A DNA stretch of 64,000 bases from CAZNPA01 sp964575095 (GTDB lineage: Bacteria > Pseudomonadota > Alphaproteobacteria > Rickettsiales > SXRF01): NCBI GenBank assembly GCA_964575095.1, contig CAZNPA010000002.1, positions 186,001 through 250,000 on the forward strand, in the 5' to 3' direction. The notes under the pieces are model-generated. The model made no database searches and had not been told where the DNA came from. It worked only from the letters and a program-made list of their open reading frames with translations. Within the stretch, counting starts at the first letter, position 1. Every line of letters begins with the position of its first letter. Shown here piece by piece: positions 9,354-17,934 of this stretch. Made by a program: the position numbers and the translations under genes.

Positions 9354-10232
9354 TTAAAAGGCCGCCTTGATGGCCAGATTGCACAGGGCGCCGCGCTCCG
9401 CTCCCGTATATTGCGCGTTGTATGCGGTGGTGTCCTGGCTCACGCACCCCGGCGGGTTTCCCGGGTCGTCTCCCAGAACGTCTTGCGGATGAACGTCGCC
9501 GTTTTTGGTTTGGTAGACGGGAGCTCCGCCGACGCCGCTAAGCACACGGCTCCAGGCTCGTACCATGCCGCTTAAAGGAAAACCGTCATCCATTTTTGCA
9601 TCCAGTGCCCGCATATCGGCGGGGGCATAGCAGCCGCCCTCTTCGACCGGGTTGGAGAAGGGGAGAACATGGTCGCTCAACAGGAAGTTATGCTCCACCA
9701 TGCCGGTACCGCTGGTGGTATTCTGAAATTGCATATCCGATTTTACCGTCCAGCCGGCATGCGTGCACGCCGATGCGTGCAGTATTGGGGCGGGGGTGTT
9801 GATGCCCGTTATCGGGTTAGGCGCGGCCGATTGCAGGGAATAAGGGATACTGCCGCTGGCGCTTAAGTGATACCAGAAATTGACGTATTCGCTGCTGTTG
9901 CCGTTGGTGCTTTGGTAGCAGATTTGGTTTGAGGTGCACCAGCCGACCACGCCGTCGCCGTTGCCGTTGCTGCTGGGATTAAAGGCGAAATTGGAAGCAT
10001 TGATGCAGTCGCCGGGCAGGCAGTTGTATTTCGATTTGAACGCATTGACCGCCGTATTGAATTGCTCGACCTGCGCGACGGTTTTTCTGACGTTCGCGAC
10101 GTAGATAAGATTCCGGCCGACCATGACGCCGCCGACAATGAGCCCGATCACCACCAGCACGATCGAAAGCTCGATCAGCGTAAACGCCTGCCGGCGCCCG
10201 CCGATTGAAGTATGGAAATTATTCTTAGCCAC
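9354..10232 (-). CDS. pseudopilin-like protein with prepilin N-terminal methylation motif
   Basis: After a short leader the protein has RRQAFTLIELSIVLVVIG, a prepilin cleavage site with Ala rather than Gly at -1, Phe+1 and Glu+5. The body shows KYNCLPGDCINASNF, NGNGDGVVGWC, FWYHLSASGSI and DAKMDDGFPLSGMVRAW, aligning with the neighbouring pilin and with the one at 16893. About 292 residues from a GTG at 10232, preceded by AGG; the frame is open further upstream to 10310, but that adds residues ahead of a normal leader length. It is divergent from phoU. Confidence 0.83.
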   Translation of the reverse strand: MAKNNFHTSIGGRRQAFTLIELSIVLVVIGLIVGGVMVGRNLIYVANVRKTVAQVEQFNTAVNAFKSKYNCLPGDCINASNFAFNPSSNGNGDGVVGWCTSNQICYQSTNGNSSEYVNFWYHLSASGSIPYSLQSAAPNPITGINTPAPILHASACTHAGWTVKSDMQFQNTTSGTGMVEHNFLLSDHVLPFSNPVEEGGCYAPADMRALDAKMDDGFPLSGMVRAWSRVLSGVGGAPVYQTKNGDVHPQDVLGDDPGNPPGCVSQDTTAYNAQYTGAERGALCNLAIKAAF

Positions 10233-10315
10233 AAATTGCCTACGCGGGTCAGCCGATGGACGAACCGCACATTCTAGCACGGGCATCGTTAATAAATAAT
10301 GGATACGCAAAAAAA

Positions 10316-10336
10316 CCTGTATTGACAGGATAATAT
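10316..10336 (+). promoter_or_regulatory. inverted repeat and AT-rich -10-like sequence before phoU
   Basis: CCTGT-ATTG-ACAGG (10316-10329) is a 5-bp inverted repeat followed by TAATAT, 20 bases before the phoU ATG. The arms resemble half of a Pho box (CTGTNA), but one half-site is not enough to call PhoB control. Confidence 0.35.
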
Positions 10337-10355
10337 ATTGTATTATGGCCTGGTT

Positions 10356-11060
10356 ATGACGTTAAGCCAACATACGCTGCGTTCTTACGATCAGCAGCTG
10401 CAGCGCTTGCTCCAGCTCATTCTTAGCATGGGCAAAGAGGTGCGTAAAATGATATTAGCCGCGCGCGAATCGTTCCGTTCGCACGACGAGGACCGGGTTA
10501 CCGACGCCAAGTACGCCGACCGCATCATCAACGAGCTCGACCAGCAGATCGAAGACGAGGCCACCGTCGTGTTGGCGCTGCAGAATCCGATGGCGATCGA
10601 TTTGCGTTTCGTCACTTCGGTCTTAAAAATCACCGGCATGCTCGAGCGCGCGGGCGATCTCGCCAAGAACACCGTCAAGCGCAGCGTCAAGATGGGCGCG
10701 CACACGCCGGAAGGCGTCATCAAGAAATTGGAGCGCATGGCCGACATCAATGTCGAGATGTTGGATGCGGCGCTGGATGCTTTTGAGCAAAAAGATACGT
10801 TCAAGGCGACCGAAGTCTGGCGTCGCGATGAGGAGATCGACGATCTCTACCATGAAATCTTCACCGAAATGCAGCAGACCATGGTAAGCGATCCCGCCAA
10901 TGCCATGGCGGCAACGCACGTCATTTTCGCTGCCAAGAACCTCGAGCGCGTTGCAGATTACACTACCAATCTTGCCAAAACCGTGTATTACGTGACGTCA
11001 GGCAAGCGCGTCGACAAGGCCTACCTGAAAAGCCTGGATGAGAACGCGCCCCTTAATTAA
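10356..11060 (+). CDS. phoU: phosphate signalling protein PhoU
   Basis: PhoU modulates the Pst phosphate transporter and the PhoR/PhoB sensor. The 234-residue protein has the two repeated three-helix PhoU bundles with the metal-binding motifs DRIINELDQQIEDEA and DEEIDDLYHEIFTEM, and KNLERVADYTTNLA near the end. A TTG at 10338 opens the frame, but the ATG at 10356 gives the family's normal start MTLSQHTLRSYDQQL. No pst or phoBR genes are nearby, so it is separated from its usual operon, and is followed 16 bases later by gpmI. Confidence 0.94.
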   Translation: MTLSQHTLRSYDQQLQRLLQLILSMGKEVRKMILAARESFRSHDEDRVTDAKYADRIINELDQQIEDEATVVLALQNPMAIDLRFVTSVLKITGMLERAGDLAKNTVKRSVKMGAHTPEGVIKKLERMADINVEMLDAALDAFEQKDTFKATEVWRRDEEIDDLYHEIFTEMQQTMVSDPANAMAATHVIFAAKNLERVADYTTNLAKTVYYVTSGKRVDKAYLKSLDENAPLN

Positions 11061-11076
11061 TTAACTGCGGCGCGAG

Positions 11077-12618
11077 ATGGTATCGGGCAAACGTCCTAAA
11101 CCTGTAATTTTGGTTATCCTCGACGGCTGGGGACATCGCGCCGAGCGCGAAAACAACGCCATCGCCGCCGCCCGTACGCCGTGCCTCGACAGTCTTTATA
11201 AGCATTACCCGCATGGCCTCATCAACGCTTCGGAGCGGCATGTCGGCCTGCCTTCCGGCCAGATGGGAAACTCCGAAGTCGGCCACATGAATATCGGCTC
11301 CGGCCGCGTGCTGATGCAGGATTTACCGCGCATTGACGCCGCCATTGCCGAAGGCTCGCTGGAAAAAAATCCGGCGCTTCTGGAATTTATCACAAAAATA
11401 AAATCAGGCAGCGGTGTCTGTCATCTGATGGGATTGCTATCGCCCGGCGGGGTGCATTCGCACCAAAGCCATATGGCGGCGCTGGCCAATATGCTCTTAG
11501 GCGCGGGAATCGATGTGAAGATACACGCCTTCCTCGACGGCCGCGACACGCCGCCCAAAAGCGCGCTGGAATATATTGCCGAATGCGAGCGATCGACAAA
11601 AGCGGAAATCGCTACCGTTTCCGGCCGCTACTGGGCCATGGACCGCGACAAGCGCTGGGAACGTATACAGAAAGCCTACGACACGATTGTATCGGCTACC
11701 GGCGTGCATTTTGCCAGTGCAGTGGACGCCATCAAAAACAACTACGCCGGAAACGCTACCGATGAATTCGTGCCGCCTTCGGTCATTGGCGATTATAAAG
11801 GAATGCAGGACGGCGACGGGCTGCTATGCGCCAATTTCCGTTCCGACCGCGTGCGGGAAATTTTAACCGCGCTGCTTGATCCCTCATTCAAAGAATTTTC
11901 CACTGTTCCGTTTAAATGTTCCGCAGCGCTTGGGTTGACTGAATATTCCACGGAACTTGCCCGACTGATGCCGGCGATGTTTCCGCCACAGCCGCTTACG
12001 CATATTCTGGGCGAGGTGGTATCCGAAGCCGGCCTCAAGCAGCTGCGCATCGCCGAAACGGAAAAATACGCGCACGTTACCTTTTTTTTCAACGGCGGCC
12101 GCGAAAAGGAATTCGCCGGTGAAGAGCGCATTCTGGTGCCGTCGCCCAAGGTAGCGACCTATGATTTAAAACCGGAAATGTCGGCCTTTGAAGTGACGCA
12201 GAAACTGGTGGATGCCATTGCCGCCGACATCTTTGATTTTATCGTCGTCAACTACGCCAATGGCGATATGGTCGGCCACACCGGTGACATCAAGGCGGCG
12301 GCGAAGGCGGCGGAGGCGGTGGATGCTTGTTTGGACAAATTGACCAAAGCGGCGCTGGCAAAAGGCGGTGCGCTTATGATTACTGCCGATCACGGTAATG
12401 CCGAAATGATGTTCGACCATGATACGCATCAGGCGCATACGGCGCATACGCTGAATCTGGTGCCGGCGATCATCGTCGCTGAAAATCTCAAGGATAAAAA
12501 CATGAAGCTGCCGGAAGGCCGTCTGTGCGATGTTGCGCCGACGGTGCTGCAATTCCTGCAATTGCCGCAGCCCGTCGAGATGACTGGGCGTTCGTTATTG
12601 GCAAGTTATGCGGCATAA
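11077..12618 (+). CDS. gpmI: 2,3-bisphosphoglycerate-independent phosphoglycerate mutase
   Basis: GpmI interconverts 3- and 2-phosphoglycerate in glycolysis, using two Mn ions and a phosphoserine. The 513-residue protein shows VILVILDGWG (metal-binding Asp), QMGNSEVGHMNIGSGR (nucleophilic Ser), FLDGRDTPPKS, GRYWAMDRDKRW, VVNYANGDMVGHTGD and ITADHGNAEMM, all core motifs. Its last 11 bases overlap the start of the following EnvC-like gene, coupling it to the envelope operon, an arrangement common in Alphaproteobacteria. Confidence 0.97.
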   Translation: MVSGKRPKPVILVILDGWGHRAERENNAIAAARTPCLDSLYKHYPHGLINASERHVGLPSGQMGNSEVGHMNIGSGRVLMQDLPRIDAAIAEGSLEKNPALLEFITKIKSGSGVCHLMGLLSPGGVHSHQSHMAALANMLLGAGIDVKIHAFLDGRDTPPKSALEYIAECERSTKAEIATVSGRYWAMDRDKRWERIQKAYDTIVSATGVHFASAVDAIKNNYAGNATDEFVPPSVIGDYKGMQDGDGLLCANFRSDRVREILTALLDPSFKEFSTVPFKCSAALGLTEYSTELARLMPAMFPPQPLTHILGEVVSEAGLKQLRIAETEKYAHVTFFFNGGREKEFAGEERILVPSPKVATYDLKPEMSAFEVTQKLVDAIAADIFDFIVVNYANGDMVGHTGDIKAAAKAAEAVDACLDKLTKAALAKGGALMITADHGNAEMMFDHDTHQAHTAHTLNLVPAIIVAENLKDKNMKLPEGRLCDVAPTVLQFLQLPQPVEMTGRSLLASYAA

Positions 12619-13669
12619 ATTCCTCATCTTTGCCACGCTTTTTGTGTGCCTGGTGCCGCCGGCTTTGGCGGCGCCGATTAAGGAAAAAGCCAAGCTCGAA
12701 GGCGATCTTGCCGCCGTCCAGAAAAAACTGGTGACGTCGGCAGCCTCCACGCAAAGGGCAGAGGGAGATCAGGCCGAGGTAGAGGAAAAGATGCGCATTT
12801 TGAGCGATCAGCTCAAACTCAAAAACACGGCGCTTGAGTCCAGTCGCAAAAATCTGGCGGCGCTGGTGCAGGCGGCGCTGCATCTTTCCCAGATGCCGCC
12901 CGAGGCGATGGTAATGATGTCGCCCAACGAGGATGCAATCAGGGTGGCGCGGGCGATCAAGATGACGTCCGACGGCATCCGCGACGATATGCAAAGCATC
13001 CGGTTGCAGACGGCGGAACTGAAGCGCCTGCAGCAGAAGCTGGCTGCCAAGAAAACCGATCTGGTGCAAAAACAGGCAAAGTTGGGCAAGGAACGGCAAC
13101 GCTTGAAAACGTCGCTGGCTGAGCGCCAGGCGTTGCATGAAAAGTTGGGTCACCGCCAGCCGCAGGAGATCGAGAAAACCGCGCAACTGGCCAAGAAAGC
13201 CGGCGACCTGCAGGCGCTGGTGACTTCCATCTATGCCGCACCCGATCTTGGTCAGCCGAAAAAGGGTTCCCTGCGGTCGTTTTCCGCCGCCAAAGGGCGC
13301 ATCCGCTGGCCGCTTGAGGGCAGGCTTTTGCATAAGTTCGGCGTTTCGGCAGGTAACGACGGTACTAACCGCGGCCTCTTGATCGCTGCGCGTACAGCCG
13401 ATGCGCGGGTAGTGGCACCGTTCGACGGCGAGGTCGTGTTCACCGGGTCTTTCCTCGCCTACGGCCGAATGGTGATCCTGCGCCACAGCGACGATTTCCA
13501 TACCTTGCTGGCCGGGCTGTCCGGCATCGACGTTTCGGTCGGTGACTTTCTGTTGGAAGGTGAGCCGATTGGTGCTATGGGAGATAGCGACACGGACGAA
13601 AAGCTGTACGTGGAGCTCCGCAAAGATAACCAGCCGATCGACCCAGAAACCTGGATAAAAAAGAAATAG
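12608..13669 (+). CDS. EnvC-like murein hydrolase activator (degenerate M23/LytM domain)
   Basis: A periplasmic protein of 353 residues: signal peptide MRHKFLIFATLFVCLVPPALA, a long coiled coil to about residue 215, and a C-terminal LytM fold. The LytM domain lacks the zinc ligands. The HxGxD position reads TNRGLLI and the final HxE-type His is a Tyr in LYVELRKDNQPIDP, so it should not cleave peptidoglycan itself. This matches EnvC, which activates amidases during cell separation. It overlaps gpmI by 11 bases and is followed seven bases later by ctpA. Whether an AmiC-type amidase is its partner cannot be seen here. Confidence 0.9.
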   Translation: MRHKFLIFATLFVCLVPPALAAPIKEKAKLEGDLAAVQKKLVTSAASTQRAEGDQAEVEEKMRILSDQLKLKNTALESSRKNLAALVQAALHLSQMPPEAMVMMSPNEDAIRVARAIKMTSDGIRDDMQSIRLQTAELKRLQQKLAAKKTDLVQKQAKLGKERQRLKTSLAERQALHEKLGHRQPQEIEKTAQLAKKAGDLQALVTSIYAAPDLGQPKKGSLRSFSAAKGRIRWPLEGRLLHKFGVSAGNDGTNRGLLIAARTADARVVAPFDGEVVFTGSFLAYGRMVILRHSDDFHTLLAGLSGIDVSVGDFLLEGEPIGAMGDSDTDEKLYVELRKDNQPIDPETWIKKK

Positions 13670-13676
13670 GAATCCT

Positions 13677-15056
13677 ATGAACCGCTTACTGAAATACGTC
13701 GCCATTCCCTGCATGATTGTTTCCGTGCCGCTGGTGGCGCTTGCCGAAAAGAACGACACGTTTGATTTACTGAGTTTATTCGGTGATGTGTTTGAGCGCG
13801 TGCGTTCGGATTATGTCGAGGAAGTCAAAGACACCGATCTCATCGAATCAGCGATCAACGGTATGTTGACCTCGCTTGATCCGCATTCAGGCTACATGAA
13901 CGAAAAATCGTTCAAGGAAATGCAGGTGCAGACTAAGGGCGAATTCGGCGGTTTGGGCATTGAAGTCACCATGGAAAACGGCCTGGTCAAGGTCGTATCG
14001 CCGATCGACGACACGCCGGCGGCCAAAGCCGGGGTTAAGCCGGGCGATTACGTCAGCCATATCGACGACGATCCGGTCTTGGGGCTGACATTGTCGGAAG
14101 CGGTGGAAAAAATGCGCGGCAAAGTGGATTCGAAAGTGAAACTCACCATCCTGCGCGAAGATATGATCGAACCGCTGGAGCTGACGTTGGTGCGGGCGGT
14201 GATTCGCATTAAATCAGCCAAGGCGCGTCCCGAAGGCGGCGATGTCGCCTATGTCCGCGTCACGCAGTTCAACGAACAGACGACCGACCTCATGCGTGAT
14301 GATTTCAAGCGTATCAGGAAAGATCTGCCGAGCTTGCGCGGCATCGTGCTCGATCTGCGCAACAATCCGGGAGGCTTGCTGGAGCAGGCGATTTCGGTGT
14401 CGGATGCGTTCTTAAAGCAAGGCGAGATCGTGTCGACGCGCGAACGCGACCCGAATAAGACCAAGCGTTACAACGCCCACGCCGGCGACGAGCTGGTCGA
14501 GGACAACGTGCCGATGGTGGTGCTGGTCAATAACGGATCGGCGTCGGCATCCGAAATTGTTGCCGGTGCGCTGCAAGACCATAAGCGTGCCATCGTCATG
14601 GGTACCAAGAGTTTCGGCAAAGGCTCGGTGCAGACGGTGATTCCGCTCGAAGGGCATGGCGCCATGCGCCTTACCACCGCGCGTTATTATACGCCATCGG
14701 GGCATTCGATCCAGGCCAAGGGCATCGTGCCCGATATTATTGTCGATCAGGCCAAGATCGAACCGATCAAGGGCGAGAAGATGCGTCTGGAAGCGGATTT
14801 GCGCAAGCGCCTAGAGAATCTCGACGAGAAGAAGAAACTGAAAAAGAAACCGGAAGACGACAAGCCCGATGTCTCGCCCGACGACGCCAAGGATAAGAAA
14901 GACGGCAAGTCCGACAAGGACAAGGATAAAGATAAGGATAAGGACGGCAAAAAAGGCGGCCGTGAGGATGTGGATTCGGCGCAGGATTTCCAGCTGCAGC
15001 GGGCGATCGACCTGCTGCGCGCCGTCTCAGTCTATAACGCGGGGAACACCCAGTAG
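13677..15056 (+). CDS. ctpA: S41 family C-terminal processing peptidase
   Basis: A periplasmic serine protease of 459 residues. After the signal peptide (cleavage near LVALAEK) comes a PDZ domain (GEFGGLGIEV to KMRGKVDSKV, about 85-165) and the S41 catalytic region with the nucleophile in NNGSASASEIVAGALQD and the catalytic Lys in GKGSVQTVIPL. It trims or degrades exported proteins from their C-terminus. The C-terminal 65 residues are an unusually charged low-complexity stretch of Lys/Asp (KSDKDKDKDKDKDGKKGG), likely disordered. It sits between the EnvC-like gene and yibQ. Confidence 0.95.
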   Translation: MNRLLKYVAIPCMIVSVPLVALAEKNDTFDLLSLFGDVFERVRSDYVEEVKDTDLIESAINGMLTSLDPHSGYMNEKSFKEMQVQTKGEFGGLGIEVTMENGLVKVVSPIDDTPAAKAGVKPGDYVSHIDDDPVLGLTLSEAVEKMRGKVDSKVKLTILREDMIEPLELTLVRAVIRIKSAKARPEGGDVAYVRVTQFNEQTTDLMRDDFKRIRKDLPSLRGIVLDLRNNPGGLLEQAISVSDAFLKQGEIVSTRERDPNKTKRYNAHAGDELVEDNVPMVVLVNNGSASASEIVAGALQDHKRAIVMGTKSFGKGSVQTVIPLEGHGAMRLTTARYYTPSGHSIQAKGIVPDIIVDQAKIEPIKGEKMRLEADLRKRLENLDEKKKLKKKPEDDKPDVSPDDAKDKKDGKSDKDKDKDKDKDGKKGGREDVDSAQDFQLQRAIDLLRAVSVYNAGNTQ

Positions 15057-15061
15057 CAAAG

Positions 15062-16339
15062 ATGCCTGCCATGCCCGACTGGAAGGGAGCATTGAAAAAA
15101 TCCGGCCAGGTTCTCCGGCAGGGCGCGCTGGGACTAAAACAGTACAGTTTAGCGCTCCTGCAACGTGCGCCGGGATTGAAGAAGCGCGGCGCGGCTCTCT
15201 TTCAGGGTGCGCTGGAATTGCGGAAGCATAGCCGGTTTCTTTGGCTGGGCGCGCTAGGCTTGTTGGCATTGCTCTGCGTTGGCATGGTCATCAGCATCTG
15301 GTTTTCAGGAAAACACGAAGCGATCGATGCGTTTGATTCCGGCCGCCGCCTGATCGTCGCTGTCGATACCGGCGAAATCAAGGGCAAGATCATCACGCTC
15401 GATGCGCCGGTCGCCAAAAAGCCGTTGCCGTTGCCGGCGGAAGAAGAATTGCCGACCTCTCAGGAAACGCCGCCGTCCGGCGCAGAAGCGACACCGGCAC
15501 AAAGCCCGGCTGAGATTGCTGAAGATACGCCGCCGGTAACACCGATGCCGGACGTTAATCCGGCGCTGGTCGAGCGTACGGAAGCGGGCAACCTGCCGGT
15601 CATCGGCAGCGACGGCAGCAAAGCGTGGCGCGCCTACTCCAAACCGTTCGAGCGCAAGCGTAACCTGCCGATGGTGGCGGTAATCGTGAGCAATCTGGGA
15701 TTGGCGCGCGTGGCCACGCAAGACGCACTGCACCTGCCGGAATATTTCACCATCAGTTTTTCTCCCTACGTGCGTGATGTGGCCAGCTGGAATGCTGCCG
15801 CGCGCGCCACCGGACACGAGATGCTGATCGATCTGGCCATGGAGCCCGGCAATTTCCCGCTGGCTGATCCCGGCCCGGAGGCGTTGTTCGCCAGTCGCGG
15901 GCCGGAGGAAAACGAAAAACACGTGCAGTGGATGCTGGCGCGCTTTCCCACCGCCATGGGATTCCTGATGCCGCAGAACGAATCCTTTACCGCCAGCGAC
16001 GATAATTTCAAGTTGCTGCTGCAATCCTTCGCCAACCGGGGCTTGATGGTGATCATGGGGCACGAGCCCAACCGCAAAGAGAGCAAGGAACTGCTCGATG
16101 CCAGCCACACCGCTGCCGCCATTGGCGATATATTGATCGATGAGGAGCCTTCGGCCACCGCCATCCAGACGCGGCTCAGCCAGCTTGAGGAACAGGCCAA
16201 GAAACACGGCTACGCCATCGGCATCGCCCAGCCTTACCCGGTTACGGTTTCTCAGTTGCGCGCCTGGAGCAAGACGCTGGAAGAAAAAGGCGTCGTGCTG
16301 GTGCCGGTGTCGGCGATTATCAAGCTGCGTTTCTCTTAA
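15062..16339 (+). CDS. divergent polysaccharide deacetylase family protein (YibQ/DUF610)
   Basis: This 425-residue protein has one membrane segment near residues 58-80, a Pro/Glu-rich linker, and a C-terminal YibQ-type divergent polysaccharide deacetylase domain: MVAVIVSNLGLA, LPEYFTISFSPYV, GHEMLIDLAMEP, MGFLMPQNESF. The position after ctpA and before rppH is where this family sits in Alphaproteobacteria. The N-terminal 58 residues before the membrane segment are built of about three diverged copies of an amphipathic unit (LRQGALGLKQYSLALLQRA and similar). Function is unknown; a role in envelope carbohydrate metabolism is inferred from the fold. Confidence 0.88.
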   Translation: MPAMPDWKGALKKSGQVLRQGALGLKQYSLALLQRAPGLKKRGAALFQGALELRKHSRFLWLGALGLLALLCVGMVISIWFSGKHEAIDAFDSGRRLIVAVDTGEIKGKIITLDAPVAKKPLPLPAEEELPTSQETPPSGAEATPAQSPAEIAEDTPPVTPMPDVNPALVERTEAGNLPVIGSDGSKAWRAYSKPFERKRNLPMVAVIVSNLGLARVATQDALHLPEYFTISFSPYVRDVASWNAAARATGHEMLIDLAMEPGNFPLADPGPEALFASRGPEENEKHVQWMLARFPTAMGFLMPQNESFTASDDNFKLLLQSFANRGLMVIMGHEPNRKESKELLDASHTAAAIGDILIDEEPSATAIQTRLSQLEEQAKKHGYAIGIAQPYPVTVSQLRAWSKTLEEKGVVLVPVSAIIKLRFS

Positions 16340-16341
16340 GC

Positions 16342-16803
16342 ATGAGCGATCTCCCCTACCGCGACGGCGTCGGCATCATGCTTATCAATTGCGACGGGCG
16401 CGTGTTTGTAGCCAAGCGCATCGACACGATTTCGGAAGCGTGGCAGATGCCGCAAGGAGGTATCGATCCCGGCGAATCGCCTCTGATCTCCGCCGTGCGC
16501 GAGCTCAAGGAAGAAACCGGCACCGACAAGGCAGCGCTGCTTGCCGAATGCCGCGACTGGCTGACTTACGATTTGCCGGATGAGTTGATTCCCAAAATCT
16601 GGGGCGGCAAATACCGTGGACAAAAGCAAAAATGGTTCGCCATGCGCTTCACCGGCACCGACGCCGACATCAATATCGCCACCGAACATCCGGAATTTTC
16701 CGAATGGCAATGGCTGGATATGGACAAACTCCCCGACATCATCGTTCCCTTCAAGCGCGTGCTCTACCAACGGTTGGTGGAGGAGTTTAGAAATCTGATA
16801 TGA
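16342..16803 (+). CDS. rppH: RNA pyrophosphohydrolase (Nudix)
   Basis: RppH removes pyrophosphate from the 5' end of mRNA to trigger decay. The 153-residue protein begins with the typical LPYRDGVGIMLIN and has the Nudix box GGIDPGESPLISAVRELKEE followed by TG at about residues 38-60, then WLTYDLP and KYRGQKQKWF, which distinguish RppH from other Nudix enzymes. It starts two bases after the YibQ-like gene and is the last gene of the gpmI/envC/ctpA/yibQ run. Confidence 0.95.
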   Translation: MSDLPYRDGVGIMLINCDGRVFVAKRIDTISEAWQMPQGGIDPGESPLISAVRELKEETGTDKAALLAECRDWLTYDLPDELIPKIWGGKYRGQKQKWFAMRFTGTDADINIATEHPEFSEWQWLDMDKLPDIIVPFKRVLYQRLVEEFRNLI

Positions 16804-16892
16804 TGCCTGCCCGGTCGGATGGGCGCGGCGCTTGTAGCGCTTGTACCGCGTCGGCAATCGTGTTAATTTTATTACGTTAACAAGGCGGTTAT

Positions 16893-17804
16893 ATGGCTGG
16901 CTCCGGTACACATTCTTTTCTTCAAAACAAACGTAGCGGATTCACGCTCGTTGAGGTAGCGATAGTGGTCGTGGTCATCGCGTTGCTCATCGGCGGTATC
17001 GTCGTCGGGCAATCCCTGATCCGGGATGCCAGGGTCATGTCCGTCATATCGGATGTCAATCGCTTCAAGCAGGCGGCCAAGCTTTTCCGTGACAAGTACA
17101 ACTATCTTCCCGGAGACCTCCCCAGCGCGGCCACCTTCTGGGGCGCACTGGCGGACTGCTCCGACGGCGCGCCGAGCGCGGTGCGGACAAGGAGCACCTG
17201 TAACGGCAACGGCGATGGATTCATCGGCGGCTTGGCCAGTGTGCCGGACACCATCAATGGGGCGACGGCGCTTGAATCGTTGCGCGTGTGGCAGCATTTG
17301 TCCAACGCCGGAATGATTGCGGGCACGTATACGGGCAGCGGCTCCCCCGCTGCGGATGACGGGCTGGATCCGGGACTGAATATTCCTGAGGGTCAGATTG
17401 CGGGGAGCGGATTCACGCTGCATTATGCACCGGCTTCCTATGGCAACACCGGATTTTTTGACGGCAATTACGGCCACATCATCGTTTTCGGCCGTACTTC
17501 CGGCTATTATGAGCTGGCACAGACATCGGTAGCCGGCATTGGCCTGAACAGACCCGCCTATTTGCCCGCGCTGACGTCGCAGGAGGCGTCCAGCATCGAC
17601 CGGAAAATCGACGACGGCAAGCCAGGAACGGGCGGCGTGCGGTCCTATACGTATCTTTTCTTAGAGGCGGTAAATTGCGCAACGGAAAGCGAAACGCCTA
17701 CAACGGCTGAATACAAAACCGATCCCGCCGCCGTGCCGATCGAGAACTCGTTTGGATGGCATAGCGAAATCTCTTGCGCTCTCATTTTTATCACCGGTTT
17801 GTAA
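16893..17804 (+). CDS. pseudopilin-like protein with prepilin N-terminal methylation motif
   Basis: After a 15-residue leader the protein has RSGFTLVEVAIVVVVIALL: prepilin peptidase site after Gly, Phe+1, Glu+5 and a hydrophobic helix. The 303-residue body shares KYNYLPGDLPSAATFW, CNGNGDGFIGG, WQHLSNAGMI and DRKIDDGKPGTGGVRSY with the two pilins at 8471-10232, so all three belong to one family. AAGG lies eight bases before the ATG. No pilus assembly ATPase or prepilin peptidase is in the window. An alternative role is a type II secretion pseudopilin. Confidence 0.85.
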   Translation: MAGSGTHSFLQNKRSGFTLVEVAIVVVVIALLIGGIVVGQSLIRDARVMSVISDVNRFKQAAKLFRDKYNYLPGDLPSAATFWGALADCSDGAPSAVRTRSTCNGNGDGFIGGLASVPDTINGATALESLRVWQHLSNAGMIAGTYTGSGSPAADDGLDPGLNIPEGQIAGSGFTLHYAPASYGNTGFFDGNYGHIIVFGRTSGYYELAQTSVAGIGLNRPAYLPALTSQEASSIDRKIDDGKPGTGGVRSYTYLFLEAVNCATESETPTTAEYKTDPAAVPIENSFGWHSEISCALIFITGL

Positions 17805-17845
17805 GCATTTACGGTTTCTCCTATCTCGCTCCTGCCCGGCTGCGC

Positions 17846-17878
17846 CCACCCGAAGCCCGTTAGGGCGAAGCGTGGTGC
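17846..17878. repeat. 33-bp repeat, copy 1 (CCACCCGAAGCCC...GTGGTGC)
   Basis: This 33-base segment matches the one at 58974-59006 at 28 of 33 positions. Inside it GCCC and GGGC can pair. The right-hand end TGGTGC reads GCACCA on the minus strand, and in the second copy this is the actual 3' end of tRNA-Thr. The rest of the 130-base gap after the pilin gene shows nothing else clear. Confidence 0.7.
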
Positions 17879-17934
17879 ACCAGCGCGGAAAAACTTCGAA
17901 CCGGATTTGGGAGTTTATAGATCATCTAAAGATT

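Noticed and set aside
12488..13759. Minus-strand open frame of 423 codons opposite the EnvC-like gene
   Set aside because: Antisense to a clear signal-peptide/coiled-coil/LytM protein; the translation has no recognisable features.
15305..16207. Minus-strand open frame opposite the YibQ-like gene
   Set aside because: The sense strand matches a known family at a conserved position; the antisense translation is Arg/His-rich.
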